Shown here in pieces: positions 54,080-62,724 of a stretch of DNA of 64,000 nt. Position numbers and translations under genes: made by a program. The stretch covers positions 1 through 64,000 of the forward strand of contig JBBROO010000005.1 of NCBI GenBank assembly GCA_038229295.1. The letters run 5' to 3'. The stretch is from JAJPGZ01 sp038229295 (GTDB lineage Bacteria; Verrucomicrobiota; Verrucomicrobiia; Chthoniobacterales; UBA10450). Position 1 is the first letter of the stretch, and every line of letters starts with the position of its first letter. Below the pieces are notes generated by a model that had not been told where the DNA came from, did no database searches, and saw only the letters and a program-made list of their open reading frames with translations.

Positions 54080-54111
54080 CGTTGAACGTTGAGCGTTGAG
54101 CGTTGAACGTT
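54080..54111. repeat. Short tandem repeat of GCGTTGA units
   Basis: Units of GCGTTGA and GCGTTGAACGTT alternate over about 32 bases, directly upstream of the tilS start. Slippage could alter the spacing between promoter and gene. Confidence 0.7.
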
Positions 54112-54117
54112 TGCACC

Positions 54118-55074
54118 GTGCGATCGCCGACGCCCATAATTCAGAACCCCCAATTCGCGCGCGATTTCCCGACCACGCGCCGCCACCTCGTCGGCGTCTC
54201 CGGCGGCCGCGATTCCGTCGCCCTGCTTCATCAACTTGTCGATCTTGGCTTCAAAAGACTAATCGTCTGCCATCTCAATCATCAACTCCGTGGACGCGCC
54301 AGCAATGCCGACGCGCGCTTCGTCGAAAAGCTCGCCGAGAAGTACGATGTCGATCTTGCCCTCAGCTCCACCAATGTCCGCGCGCTTGCCGCGAAAAAGA
54401 AAATGTCGATCGAAACCGCCGCGCGCGAGGCGCGTTACTCCTTCTTCGCCAAAATCGCGAAGCGAAAAAAGTGCCGGACCATCTTTCTTGGTCATCACGC
54501 GGATGATCTCGTCGAAACTTTTTTGATTAATTTATTTCGCGGGGCCGGCGCCGCCGGATTAAGCGCGATGCGCGAATCCTCAACGCGCGAAGTTGACGAT
54601 GTCGATCTTACGATCGTTCGCCCGCTTCTCGGTGTGTGGCGTCGAGACATCGACAAATACGTCCGAAGCCATCACCTGAAATTCCGCGAAGACGCCTCGA
54701 ATCAAAACCTAACGCCGCTGCGCAACCGCATTCGTCACCGCGTCATTCCGTATCTCGAAAAAACCTTCGGCCGGAATATTCGCCAAAACATTTGGCGGAC
54801 CGCCACCATTGCGTCAGAAGAAGAGAGCTTCTTCGAGACCTTGCTTCCTCCGAGCCTAACGACCATCGCCCTCAAGCCGCTGCGCGAAATGTCGGTCGCG
54901 CTTCAGCGCCGAACCCTTCACCAATGGCTGCGCGCGGCCAACATCGCGGATATTGGCTTCGATTTAATCGAGCGCGTCCGTGCTCTCGTGGATGTGACCA
55001 ATCGCGTTGCCAAAACAAATCTCCCGCAAGATCGACATGTACGTCGTCGCGCCGGAAAAATTTTCATCGAGTAG
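54118..55074 (+). CDS. tilS: tRNA(Ile)-lysidine synthase
   Basis: 318 residues. It modifies C34 of the AUA-reading isoleucine tRNA with lysine. The ATP PP-loop is HLVGVSGGRDSVALLHQLVD (about 22-40), followed by VCHLNHQLRGRASNADARFV and the KCRTIFLGHHADDLVETFLI motif. The C-terminal substrate domain is short, as in many bacteria. The GTG at 54118 (MRSPTPIIQN) was chosen because the longer TTG start at 54103 lies within the tandem repeat. Five word copies lie in or near this gene. Confidence 0.92.
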   Translation: MRSPTPIIQNPQFARDFPTTRRHLVGVSGGRDSVALLHQLVDLGFKRLIVCHLNHQLRGRASNADARFVEKLAEKYDVDLALSSTNVRALAAKKKMSIETAAREARYSFFAKIAKRKKCRTIFLGHHADDLVETFLINLFRGAGAAGLSAMRESSTREVDDVDLTIVRPLLGVWRRDIDKYVRSHHLKFREDASNQNLTPLRNRIRHRVIPYLEKTFGRNIRQNIWRTATIASEEESFFETLLPPSLTTIALKPLREMSVALQRRTLHQWLRAANIADIGFDLIERVRALVDVTNRVAKTNLPQDRHVRRRAGKIFIE

Positions 55075-55078
55075 CTTT

Positions 55079-55155
55079 GTCATCCCGAGCGGAGCGAGGG
55101 ACCTCACAATCCCATCGATGATTTGCGAGATCCTTCGCCTTCGCTCAGGATGACA
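55079..55155. repeat. MITE-like element, copy 3 (short)
   Basis: 77 bp between tilS and gltX. Left TGTCATCCCGAGCGGAGCG, right end TTCGCTCAGGATGACA. The interior is shortened compared with the other copies. The right end lies five bases before the gltX ATG. Confidence 0.75.
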
Positions 55156-55160
55156 CCGCA

Positions 55161-56492
55161 ATGAATCCCGAAATCCGCGTCCGCTTCGCACCGTCGCCCA
55201 CCGGCTTTCTCCACATCGGCGGTGCGCGCACCGCGCTCTTCAACTGGCTCTTCGCGCGGCACCACGACGGGAAACTTATTCTTCGCGTCGAAGACACCGA
55301 CAAAGCTCGTAACACCGAAGAAGCCACCGCCGCGATCTACGAAGGCTTGAAGTGGCTGGAATTAAATTGGGATGAAGGCCCGCAGGCGGGCGGAAATTTC
55401 GGCCCCTATTTTCAAGGCGAGCGCAGCGAAATCTACGAGCGCTATCTAAAAAAACTCCAGGACGCTGGTCACATTTTCGACGACGCCGGCGCGATTCGCT
55501 TTCGCTCGCCGCGCGAACACGTCATGGTCGACGATCTCGTTTGCGGCAAAATCGATTTCGATTTGTCGAACGAAGAAACGCATCCCGACATGACCGTGCG
55601 CCGGCCCGACGGTTCGTGGATTTTCCATTTCGTTAACGTCGTCGACGACATCGAGATGAAAATTTCGCACGTCATCCGCGGCGAAGATCATCTCTCGAAC
55701 ACGCCGAAGCACATCGAGCTTTATCGCGCGCTCGGCGCGGAGCCGCCGCGTTTCGCTCACATTCCGCTTATCATGAACAAGGACGGCTCCAAGATGAGCA
55801 AGCGCGATCAGGGCGCGAGCGTGGACTATTATATGAAGCGCGGATTTTTGCCGGCGGCGGTGCGCAATTATCTTTGTTTGCTCGGTTGGTCGCCGAAGGA
55901 CGATCGCGAGAAGATGTCGATCGACGAGATCGTCAAAATTTTCGATCTCAAAAATGTTGTGCGCGGCCACGCGACCTTCGATCCCGCGAAGTTGCATTGG
56001 CTGAACGGCGAATACGCGCGCGAGCTGAGCGATGCAGATTTTTACGAACGCGGTCTCGCGGCGCTTCGCGCGAGCGCATGCAAGATCGACAATTTCCCTA
56101 ACGATTACGTGCGCGCCGCTCTCGCCACGTGCAAAGGCAAGATCAACGTCTTCGACGAGTTGCCGGCGTATTGCGGATTTTATTTCACCGACGAGATCGT
56201 GTGGAATCCCGAAGGCGTGACCAAACATTTCACGGCCGAAAACAAACCGCATTTGCAAGCCGTGCGCGATGCTTTCGCCAAGATCGACAATTTCAACGCC
56301 GCGGAAATCGAAGCAACGTTGAAAGCGACCGCTGCGACTCTTGGTGGCAAAGTTGGTCTGTTAGTGCATCCGACGCGACTCGCCGTCACCGGCAGCAATG
56401 CCGGCCCGAGCTTGTATCATCTGCTCGAAGTTCTAGGTAAAGACAAAGTGCTCGCACGGATTGACCACGCGATGCACGAAATATCTGGGTAG
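55161..56492 (+). CDS. gltX: Glutamyl-tRNA synthetase
   Basis: 443 residues. It charges tRNA-Glu. Class I motifs: HIGH-type VRFAPSPTGFLHIGGARTAL (about 5-24) and KMSKS-type NKDGSKMSKRDQGASVDYYM (near 213). Length is slightly short for the family (about 470). ATG at 55161, just after a MITE-like element. Two word copies in the coding region (56082, 56280) both read KIDN. The gene converges with glnS. Confidence 0.95.
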   Translation: MNPEIRVRFAPSPTGFLHIGGARTALFNWLFARHHDGKLILRVEDTDKARNTEEATAAIYEGLKWLELNWDEGPQAGGNFGPYFQGERSEIYERYLKKLQDAGHIFDDAGAIRFRSPREHVMVDDLVCGKIDFDLSNEETHPDMTVRRPDGSWIFHFVNVVDDIEMKISHVIRGEDHLSNTPKHIELYRALGAEPPRFAHIPLIMNKDGSKMSKRDQGASVDYYMKRGFLPAAVRNYLCLLGWSPKDDREKMSIDEIVKIFDLKNVVRGHATFDPAKLHWLNGEYARELSDADFYERGLAALRASACKIDNFPNDYVRAALATCKGKINVFDELPAYCGFYFTDEIVWNPEGVTKHFTAENKPHLQAVRDAFAKIDNFNAAEIEATLKATAATLGGKVGLLVHPTRLAVTGSNAGPSLYHLLEVLGKDKVLARIDHAMHEISG

Positions 56493-56594
56493 CGCGCGCG
56501 TCTCGCGCGCGGTGCTCCGCGTCTCGCGGAGCACGTTTGCAGATGTGACGGACGAGACGCCCGCCACCACGCGCGAGACGCGCGCGCTACCCAG
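56485..56594. repeat. Nested palindromic repeat between gltX and glnS
   Basis: Outer arms of 25 bases (56485-56509 and 56570-56594) are perfect inverted copies. Inside lies a hairpin with stem GTGCTCCGC / GCGGAGCAC (56512-56534). The left arm covers the gltX stop codon region. No genes. Confidence 0.85.
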
Positions 56595-56604
56595 GCCGAA
56601 AAGA

Positions 56605-58299
56605 TCAGGGACGCGACGGAGCGCGTCCCTCCATTTTCGCCCACGTATCTCGCAACGTGATGGTGCGATTCCACACTTGTCGACCTAACGTCGTATCGGG
56701 ATCTAGCGCGAAATAGCCGAGTCGCTCGAACTGATAACGCTCGTTAGGCCGCGCATCTTTTAACGCCGGCTCGCATTTCGCGTGAACCACTTCGAGCGAA
56801 TGCGGATTGATGAACGCTTTGAAATCTCCATCGGCGTCCGGCTCGGGAACGGTGAAGAGCCGGTCGTAGAGGCGCACCTCCGCGTCGACCGCGTGTGCCG
56901 CACTCACCCAGTGAATCGTCCCCTTCACTTTGCGAGCGGAAGTCGCGCCGCCGGACTTGCTCTCCATGTCGATCTTGCAACGCAGCTCCGTTACTTCACC
57001 GGCTTCATTCTTAATCACTTCCTCGCATTGGATGATGTAAGCGTATTTCAATCGCACTTCTCCGCCGGGTTTTAAGCGAAAATATTTCGGCGGCGGCGTT
57101 TCCATAAAATCCGCCGCGTCGATAAACACGTCGCGACCAAACGGAACTTTTCGCGTCCCTGAGTTCGGATCTTCCGGATTGTTAACCGCATCGAGTTCTT
57201 CAACTTGTCCCTCCGGATAATTCGTCAGCACCACCTTGATCGGTTTCAATACCGCCATTCGCCGCGCCGCGATGCGATTGAATTCATCTCGCATCGTGTG
57301 TTCGAGCACGGCCATGTCGGTCATGCTCGGATATTTCGTGATGCCGATGTTGTAAGCGAACGCGCGTAACGAGCTCGCGGTCACGCCGCGCCGGCGCAAT
57401 CCGGAAATGGTGAGCATGCGCGGATCGTCCCAGCCGTTCACCAGCTTTTCGTTAACGAGTTGAATCAACTTTCGTTTGCTCATGACCGTGTAAGTCAGGT
57501 TGAGTCGCGCGAATTCGTATTGATGCGGCCTCGGTTCCGGGAGCTCGAGCGATTCCAAAATCCATTCGTAAAGCGGGCGATGCACTTCAAACTCGAGCGT
57601 GCAGACGGAATGCGTGATGCCTTCGATGTAATCGCTCAACGTGTGCGCCCAATCGTACATCGGATAAATGCACCACTTGTTCCCGCGATGATGATGCTCG
57701 GCGTGGCGAATGCGATACAGCACCGGATCGCGCAGCCAGATGTTCGGGGCCGACATGTCGATCTTAGCGCGCAGCGTCCGGCTGTTGTCCGGAAATTCGC
57801 CCGCTTTCATTCGGCCTAACAAATCCAAATTCTCTTCCACGGCGCGATTTCGAAACGGACTCTCTTTGCCCGTGCGCCGAAATTCATCCGTTTGTTCCGG
57901 CGACATGTCATCGACGTAAGCCTTTCCTTTCCGCACAAGATCGACAGCGTAATCGTAAAGCTTCTCGAAATAATCCGACGCGTAGAGCGGTGCGCCGCCA
58001 AGATTGTTGTCGGCCCAACCATCGATCAACCAATGCACATCGGCCATGATTGAATCGACATACTCCGTTTCCTCTTTCGTCGGATTGGTGTCGTCCATGC
58101 GGATGTTGCAAACGCCGCCGAACTCGTGCGCCATGCCGAAATTCAGGCAAATCGATTTGGCATGGCCGATGTGCAGATAACCATTCGGCTCCGGCGGAAA
58201 CCGCGTCACGATTGTTTTGTGCTTTCCGGTACGCAAATCCTCCGCCACGACGTCGCGAATGAAGTCGGATGGAGTTGGATTCTCGACCGGCGTTGTCAT
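56605..58299 (-). CDS. glnS: Glutaminyl-tRNA synthetase
   Basis: 564 residues. It charges tRNA-Gln directly. Class I motifs: FPPEPNGYLHIGHAKSICLN (about 34-53) and the KMSKS equivalent TVMSKRKLIQLVNEKLVNGW (near 275). The C-terminal beta-barrels are intact. The last residues, EGRAPSRP, come from a hairpin repeat (56608-56631) rather than the protein family. Having glnS suggests that tRNA-Gln is charged directly; the window does not show whether GatCAB is also present. Confidence 0.95.
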   Translation of the reverse strand: MTTPVENPTPSDFIRDVVAEDLRTGKHKTIVTRFPPEPNGYLHIGHAKSICLNFGMAHEFGGVCNIRMDDTNPTKEETEYVDSIMADVHWLIDGWADNNLGGAPLYASDYFEKLYDYAVDLVRKGKAYVDDMSPEQTDEFRRTGKESPFRNRAVEENLDLLGRMKAGEFPDNSRTLRAKIDMSAPNIWLRDPVLYRIRHAEHHHRGNKWCIYPMYDWAHTLSDYIEGITHSVCTLEFEVHRPLYEWILESLELPEPRPHQYEFARLNLTYTVMSKRKLIQLVNEKLVNGWDDPRMLTISGLRRRGVTASSLRAFAYNIGITKYPSMTDMAVLEHTMRDEFNRIAARRMAVLKPIKVVLTNYPEGQVEELDAVNNPEDPNSGTRKVPFGRDVFIDAADFMETPPPKYFRLKPGGEVRLKYAYIIQCEEVIKNEAGEVTELRCKIDMESKSGGATSARKVKGTIHWVSAAHAVDAEVRLYDRLFTVPEPDADGDFKAFINPHSLEVVHAKCEPALKDARPNERYQFERLGYFALDPDTTLGRQVWNRTITLRDTWAKMEGRAPSRP

Positions 58300-58378
58300 C
58301 GTATCGCGCGACAGTAGCAGACGAACGCGCGGATCGACAACTCGCGCCGAGCAATAGCCTTGTTACATTACAACGCGA

Positions 58379-58485
58379 GTCATCCCGAGCGGAGCGAGGG
58401 ACCTCACATGCTTTCGTGGATTACGCTGGTTATGTTGCGTGTTCAACGAGCTTTGGTGAGGTCCCTCGCCTCCGCTCGGGATGAC
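58379..58485. repeat. MITE-like element, copy 4
   Basis: 107 bp, ending directly at the aroE start. Left GTCATCCCGAGCGGAGCGAG, right end CCGCTCGGGATGAC. The final bases TGAC are followed by ATG at 58486, so the element's GGGA sits four bases before the start codon. Confidence 0.8.
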
Positions 58486-59424
58486 ATGAAAACAAAGCGC
58501 GCGAAAGAAATTTACACGCTGGTTGATTTGCAGAAAGGGGCGGATCTCGATCCACCGATTCGCCTCGGTGTTCTGGGCGATCCGGTCGCGCACTCGCTTT
58601 CGCCGCAAATGCAAAACGCTGCGCTGAAACAGTGCAAGATCGACAAGGAGTATGCGCGGTTTCAGATTTCGGCTAACGAATTGTCTGAAGCGCTGCAGCT
58701 GATTCGCGAACACGATTTCGTTGGCGTAAATCTAACCGTGCCGCACAAAATCACGGCGCTTCCGTTTCTCGACGAAGTCGATGACAACGCAAAACGCATC
58801 GGCGCCGCAAACACCATCAAGATCGACAATGGAAAGCTGCGCGGTTTCAACACAGACGGAAAAGGATTCAGCCGCGCCATCCGCGAAGAGTTCGCTGTCG
58901 ATCTTCGCGATTTGCGCGTGATGATCCTCGGTGCCGGCGGTGCTGCGCGCGCCATCGCATTGCAATGCGCGAAGGAACATTGCGAGCGTCTCGTCATTGC
59001 CAATCGCGCTTTCGACAAAGCCAAAGCGTTAAGCGAAGAACTGCGCGAATTTTTCGTTGGCCCGAAAGTGCTCGGCCCGGTTCCGCGTCTTCAAGCAATC
59101 CCGTGGGAAGAGAGCGCGCTGCGTTTCCAAATAGGAAATGTCGATCTCGTCGTCAATGCCACGGCGATGGGATTGAATGCGAGCGATGCGTCGCCGATTC
59201 CGTCGCGATTGCTCGAGCCGCACCTGATGATTTACGACACCGTTTATGCTGAAACGCGCACCGCATTTCTCGCTGCCGCGAACGAGGCCGGCGCGCGGGC
59301 GGCGAGTGGATTGTCGATGTTACTGCATCAAGGCGCGCTCGCGTTCGAGATTTGGTTTGGCCGCGAAGCGCCGCTCGATGTGATGCGACGCGCTCTGGTG
59401 GAACGCGATCTCCGAGCGCGTTGA
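58486..59424 (+). CDS. aroE: Shikimate dehydrogenase
   Basis: 312 residues. It reduces 3-dehydroshikimate to shikimate with NADPH. Substrate site LGDPVAHSLSPQMQNAALKQ (about 32-51) and catalytic Lys/Asp in VNLTVPHKITALPFL and GFNTDGKGF. NADP site VMILGAGGAARAIALQCAKE. Length slightly above the usual 270-290 owing to an N-terminal extension of about 25 residues. ATG at 58486 is chosen since the longer frame to 58360 is only translation of the MITE-like element. Three word copies are in the gene. Confidence 0.93.
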   Translation: MKTKRAKEIYTLVDLQKGADLDPPIRLGVLGDPVAHSLSPQMQNAALKQCKIDKEYARFQISANELSEALQLIREHDFVGVNLTVPHKITALPFLDEVDDNAKRIGAANTIKIDNGKLRGFNTDGKGFSRAIREEFAVDLRDLRVMILGAGGAARAIALQCAKEHCERLVIANRAFDKAKALSEELREFFVGPKVLGPVPRLQAIPWEESALRFQIGNVDLVVNATAMGLNASDASPIPSRLLEPHLMIYDTVYAETRTAFLAAANEAGARAASGLSMLLHQGALAFEIWFGREAPLDVMRRALVERDLRAR

Positions 59425-59480
59425 CACGCTCACGCGCCTCGCCGCCATTTTTATCATCGCGCCCGGAGGTCGCGATCCAC

Positions 59481-60284
59481 CTATTGATTTTCGCGCGCCA
59501 TTTCTTCGGCGCGCTTCACAGCGGCTTCGACCGCTGCGATTAATCCGTCGCTTGTTTTCAATTTGTCCATCGCGGCGAGACCGGCGGCGGTGGTGCCGCC
59601 CGGCGTCACAACCATTTTTCTCAATTCTTCCGGCGACATTTTTGTTTCTTTCGCGAGATGCGCGGCGCCAAGAACGGTTTGCGTGGCCAGCGCGAGCGCG
59701 TCTTGCGCAGCCAACCCCATTTTCTCGCCGCCTTTCGCGAGCGACTCGATCACGGTGTAAACAAATGCCGGTCCACTTCCGGACAACGCCGTGACGGCGT
59801 CGATCTGCTCTTCTCCAATTTCAACGACCACGCCGATCGCGCTAAAAATTGTCCGTGCAAGATCGACATCTTCATTTGTGGACCGCGACCCACGAGCAAT
59901 CGCGGTCGCCGCCTGACAAATCGCCGACGGCGTGTTCGTCAGCGCGCGCATCAAGCGCGCCTGGCAAACCGATTCCATCGCTTGCAATCGAGTTCCGGCC
60001 GCGAGCGAAATGACAAGTTTGTCCGCGACCGGAATTTCCCGTAGCACCGACAACACGATTCCGGGTTTTACGCCCACGAAAACAACTTCGGCTTTCTGGG
60101 CGACTTCCGCATTGTCGGCCGAGAAAACAAAATCGACATCTTCACTCAGCGCGGCGCGCGCTTGTTCGTTAGGCTCGCTCGCGATGATTTCACTCGGCGA
60201 ACAAAATTTCGCGCGCACCAAACCGCGAATGACCGAGCCGGCCAGTTTGCCCGCGCCGATGAAGCCGAGCCGATAATTCTCCAT
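59481..60284 (-). CDS. proC: Pyrroline-5-carboxylate reductase
   Basis: 267 residues. Last step of proline synthesis: it reduces P5C with NAD(P)H. N-terminal Rossmann motif NYRLGFIGAGKLAGSVIRGL (about 2-21), then VVFVGVKPG and ISLAAGTRLQAMES, MRALTNTPSAICQAATAIAR, and the proline-binding region VTALSGSGPAFVYTVIESLA. The ATG at 60284 is preferred because the extension to 60323 is element copy 5. The AGGA in that element's end lies at Shine-Dalgarno distance. Confidence 0.93.
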   Translation of the reverse strand: MENYRLGFIGAGKLAGSVIRGLVRAKFCSPSEIIASEPNEQARAALSEDVDFVFSADNAEVAQKAEVVFVGVKPGIVLSVLREIPVADKLVISLAAGTRLQAMESVCQARLMRALTNTPSAICQAATAIARGSRSTNEDVDLARTIFSAIGVVVEIGEEQIDAVTALSGSGPAFVYTVIESLAKGGEKMGLAAQDALALATQTVLGAAHLAKETKMSPEELRKMVVTPGGTTAAGLAAMDKLKTSDGLIAAVEAAVKRAEEMARENQ

Positions 60285-60290
60285 GCGTCG

Positions 60291-60398
60291 GTCATCCTGA
60301 ACGAGGTGAAGGACCTCGCACAAGCTGATTGATCACGCTGCGTTGCGGACGTGTGCCAGGTTCCATCGGTGAGGTCCCTCGCGCGGCTCGGGATGACA
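60291..60398. repeat. MITE-like element, copy 5
   Basis: 108 bp between the divergent proC and nadA genes. Left GTCATCCTGAACGAGGTGAA, right end GCGCGGCTCGGGATGACA. The inner GCTGATTGATCACGCTGCGT segment is inverted relative to the same segment in copy 1. Its left end supplies AGGATGAC just upstream of proC. Confidence 0.8.
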
Positions 60399-60428
60399 AC
60401 GAGAACTTTGGCGCGGATAATAAGATCC

Positions 60429-61367
60429 ATGGTAAGTCTGGCTGTCGATCTTGCGAAGGAGTTGCGCGAGCTGAAACGCGAACGCAATGCCGTCATCCTG
60501 GCGCACAACTATCAGGTCGCGGAATTACAGGACGTGGCCGATTATGTTGGCGATTCGTTAGGCCTGAGTTATCAGGCACAAAAGACCGACGCCGATGTCA
60601 TTTTGTTTTGCGGCGTCCATTTCATGGCCGAGACGGCGAAGATTCTCAATCCGACCAAGCGGGTGATCCTGCCTGATCTCGATGCCGGGTGTTCGTTATC
60701 GGAATCGTGTCCGCCGGAAAAATTGAAAGCGTTTTTGGAAAAGAACGCCGACAAGAATTATTACGTCATCGCTTACATCAATTGCAGCGCGGGCGTGAAG
60801 GCGCTGGCCGATGTCATTTGCACGAGCGGGAATGCGGACAAGATCGTGCGCGCGGCGCCGCAAGATCGACATCTACTCTTCGTGCCCGATCAAAACCTTG
60901 GCGCGTGGGTGATGGAACGCACCGGACGCAAAATGGATCTGTGGCAGGGGAATTGTTACATCCATGTCGAGTTTACCGCGCGCAGCATCAGCAAGATTCG
61001 CGAAGAATATCCGAGCGCGCCAGTGGTCGCGCACCCGGAATGCACTTACGCCGTGCGCATGCTCGCGGACGAAGTTTGCTCGACTGAAAAGATGGTGACT
61101 TTTTGCAAGAACTCGCCGGCGCGCGAAATAATCATCGTGACCGAAGCGGGAATGTTGCACCGATTACAAAAAGAAATTCCCGACAAGATTTTCATTCCGG
61201 GGCCGACCGACAATTGTTTCTGCGGCGAATGTCGATTCATGAAAATGAACACGCTGGAAAAAGCATATCGCGCGCTTTTGAATATGGAGCCGGAAATTAT
61301 TTTGCCGGAACCGCTGCGCAAACAGGCGGAAGCGCCGATCCTGCGGATGCTTGAACTGAGCCGCTGA
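60429..61367 (+). CDS. nadA: Quinolinate synthase A
   Basis: 312 residues. It makes quinolinate from iminoaspartate and dihydroxyacetone phosphate, a step of NAD synthesis. Motifs: NAVILAHNYQVAELQDVADY (about 20-38), the Cys of YINCSAGVKALADVICTSG, HPECTYAVRMLADEVCST, and NCFCGECRFMKMNTLEKAYR near the C terminus, which hold the [4Fe-4S] cluster. ATG at 60429. No nadB or nadC is in the window. Confidence 0.93.
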   Translation: MVSLAVDLAKELRELKRERNAVILAHNYQVAELQDVADYVGDSLGLSYQAQKTDADVILFCGVHFMAETAKILNPTKRVILPDLDAGCSLSESCPPEKLKAFLEKNADKNYYVIAYINCSAGVKALADVICTSGNADKIVRAAPQDRHLLFVPDQNLGAWVMERTGRKMDLWQGNCYIHVEFTARSISKIREEYPSAPVVAHPECTYAVRMLADEVCSTEKMVTFCKNSPAREIIIVTEAGMLHRLQKEIPDKIFIPGPTDNCFCGECRFMKMNTLEKAYRALLNMEPEIILPEPLRKQAEAPILRMLELSR

Positions 61368-61370
61368 CGC

Positions 61371-61459
61371 GGCCAGTGACAGATCATGAGCGACGAGTGG
61401 CGAGTGATAAGAAAAAACGGGATTAATCTTGTCACTTGTCACTCGTCACTTTTCACTTC
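61371..61459. repeat. Imperfect GAGTGRCGAGTG-type inverted repeat
   Basis: AGCGACGAGTGGCGAGTGAT on the left and GTCACTTGTCACTCGTCACT on the right are imperfect inverted copies around a short AT-rich centre. This lies between nadA and the CHASE2 gene and provides its leader. Confidence 0.5.
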
Positions 61460-61464
61460 TGCGG

Positions 61465-62682
61465 ATGGAACGACCGTCGATCTGGCTCATGCTCGCAATC
61501 GTGCTGGCCAGTCTCCTGTTTCTGCGCGAGCCGCGACTGCAGCGATACGACGAGCGGTTTCTGCGCTGGCTTCTCCGAAATTCTCCGCCGCATGTCGCTA
61601 CGATTCCGTTAACCGTGGTCGAGTTGGGGACCGACCCGTTAGTCAACAAGGAAGGCGCGGCCAAAACCACCGTGACCCCGCTCGAATTCTCGCTCTTTCT
61701 CCAAGGCGCTCTCGAATTCAAGCCGACCGTGGTGGCGTTCGAACCGGTCCTGCAATTTCGCGAGTCGAGCAAAGACCAGGAGCAGATTTTTGTCGATCAA
61801 GCGATGCACGTTCCGAAATTGCTCGTCGCAGCGGAACTCACCGACACGCCGGACCTCGATGCGCCGGTCACGGAGATACCCGGCTTCACGCAGGTGACGG
61901 GACGGCGCGGCGATCTGCCGGTGTTTTCCGGAGTCGCGCGGCAACCCGATGAAGATATTCGATTGATCTCCACTCTCGGTTTTGTCAACACGCCTAACGA
62001 GGTCAGCGACGAAATCCATATGCCGCTGCTTTTTCAATATCGCGGCGAGATTATTCCTTCCTTTGCTTTACAGGCGGCCATGCTTTGGATGCGCATCACG
62101 CCAGCCGAAGTGAAGATCGACATCGGATCGTTCATCACATTCCCGAACGGGAAAAAGATTCCGATCCGTTCCGACGGGACGGCTTTGATTAATCCGAACT
62201 CGGCCAAGCGCGCGCGCCATCTCAGTCTGAACGAGCTCCTCCTGGCGGCGCAGCAACACGAAAAGAAAGCGTCGGCTGCGTCCGAGTTCGCCAGCATCGG
62301 CGACGACATCGTTCTGGCGAGGGTTGCCCGCGAGGTCCGCTATTCGCCTGGTAATCTCGCCGCCACCATCGCCACGATTCAATCGAACTCGTTCGTAAAG
62401 CGCGTGAGTTGGGTTTTCGATTGCGCTTACATTTTGGCGCTCGTCGTCCTCAGCGGCATCGTGCGCCGCTTTTCGCGCATCGACATTGTGTTGATGACGC
62501 TCGCGCTCACGGCGGCGTATTGCCTGGTCGCGCTCATGCTGGTGTCACGTTCGTTCATTTGGCTGCCAGGCGTTTTGCCGCTGAGCGCGACATGGCTGGT
62601 GGCGGCATTTTGCCTGTTCGCGCCGCGGAGTAAAAACGATCCCGACTTGCCGACAGTCGCGCCGTCGCCGCCATCGCTTTAG
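61465..62682 (+). CDS. CHASE2-type sensory membrane protein without cyclase or kinase domain
   Basis: 405 residues. One N-terminal helix (IWLMLAIVLASLLFLREPRL) is followed by a large periplasmic CHASE2-like domain (about 40-320: VVAFEPVLQFRESSKDQEQI, PLLFQYRGEIIPSFALQAAM). Three C-terminal helices (WVFDCAYILALVVLSGIVRR, IVLMTLALTAAYCLVALMLV) end it. CHASE2 normally precedes a cyclase, kinase or GGDEF domain; none is here, so signal output must go through a partner. ATG at 61465 chosen, because the upstream start lies in a repeat. Confidence 0.75.
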   Translation: MERPSIWLMLAIVLASLLFLREPRLQRYDERFLRWLLRNSPPHVATIPLTVVELGTDPLVNKEGAAKTTVTPLEFSLFLQGALEFKPTVVAFEPVLQFRESSKDQEQIFVDQAMHVPKLLVAAELTDTPDLDAPVTEIPGFTQVTGRRGDLPVFSGVARQPDEDIRLISTLGFVNTPNEVSDEIHMPLLFQYRGEIIPSFALQAAMLWMRITPAEVKIDIGSFITFPNGKKIPIRSDGTALINPNSAKRARHLSLNELLLAAQQHEKKASAASEFASIGDDIVLARVAREVRYSPGNLAATIATIQSNSFVKRVSWVFDCAYILALVVLSGIVRRFSRIDIVLMTLALTAAYCLVALMLVSRSFIWLPGVLPLSATWLVAAFCLFAPRSKNDPDLPTVAPSPPSL

Positions 62683-62724
62683 ATTGCGCGATGTCCCTCG
62701 GATATCGAACGGCGCATCGCGCGC

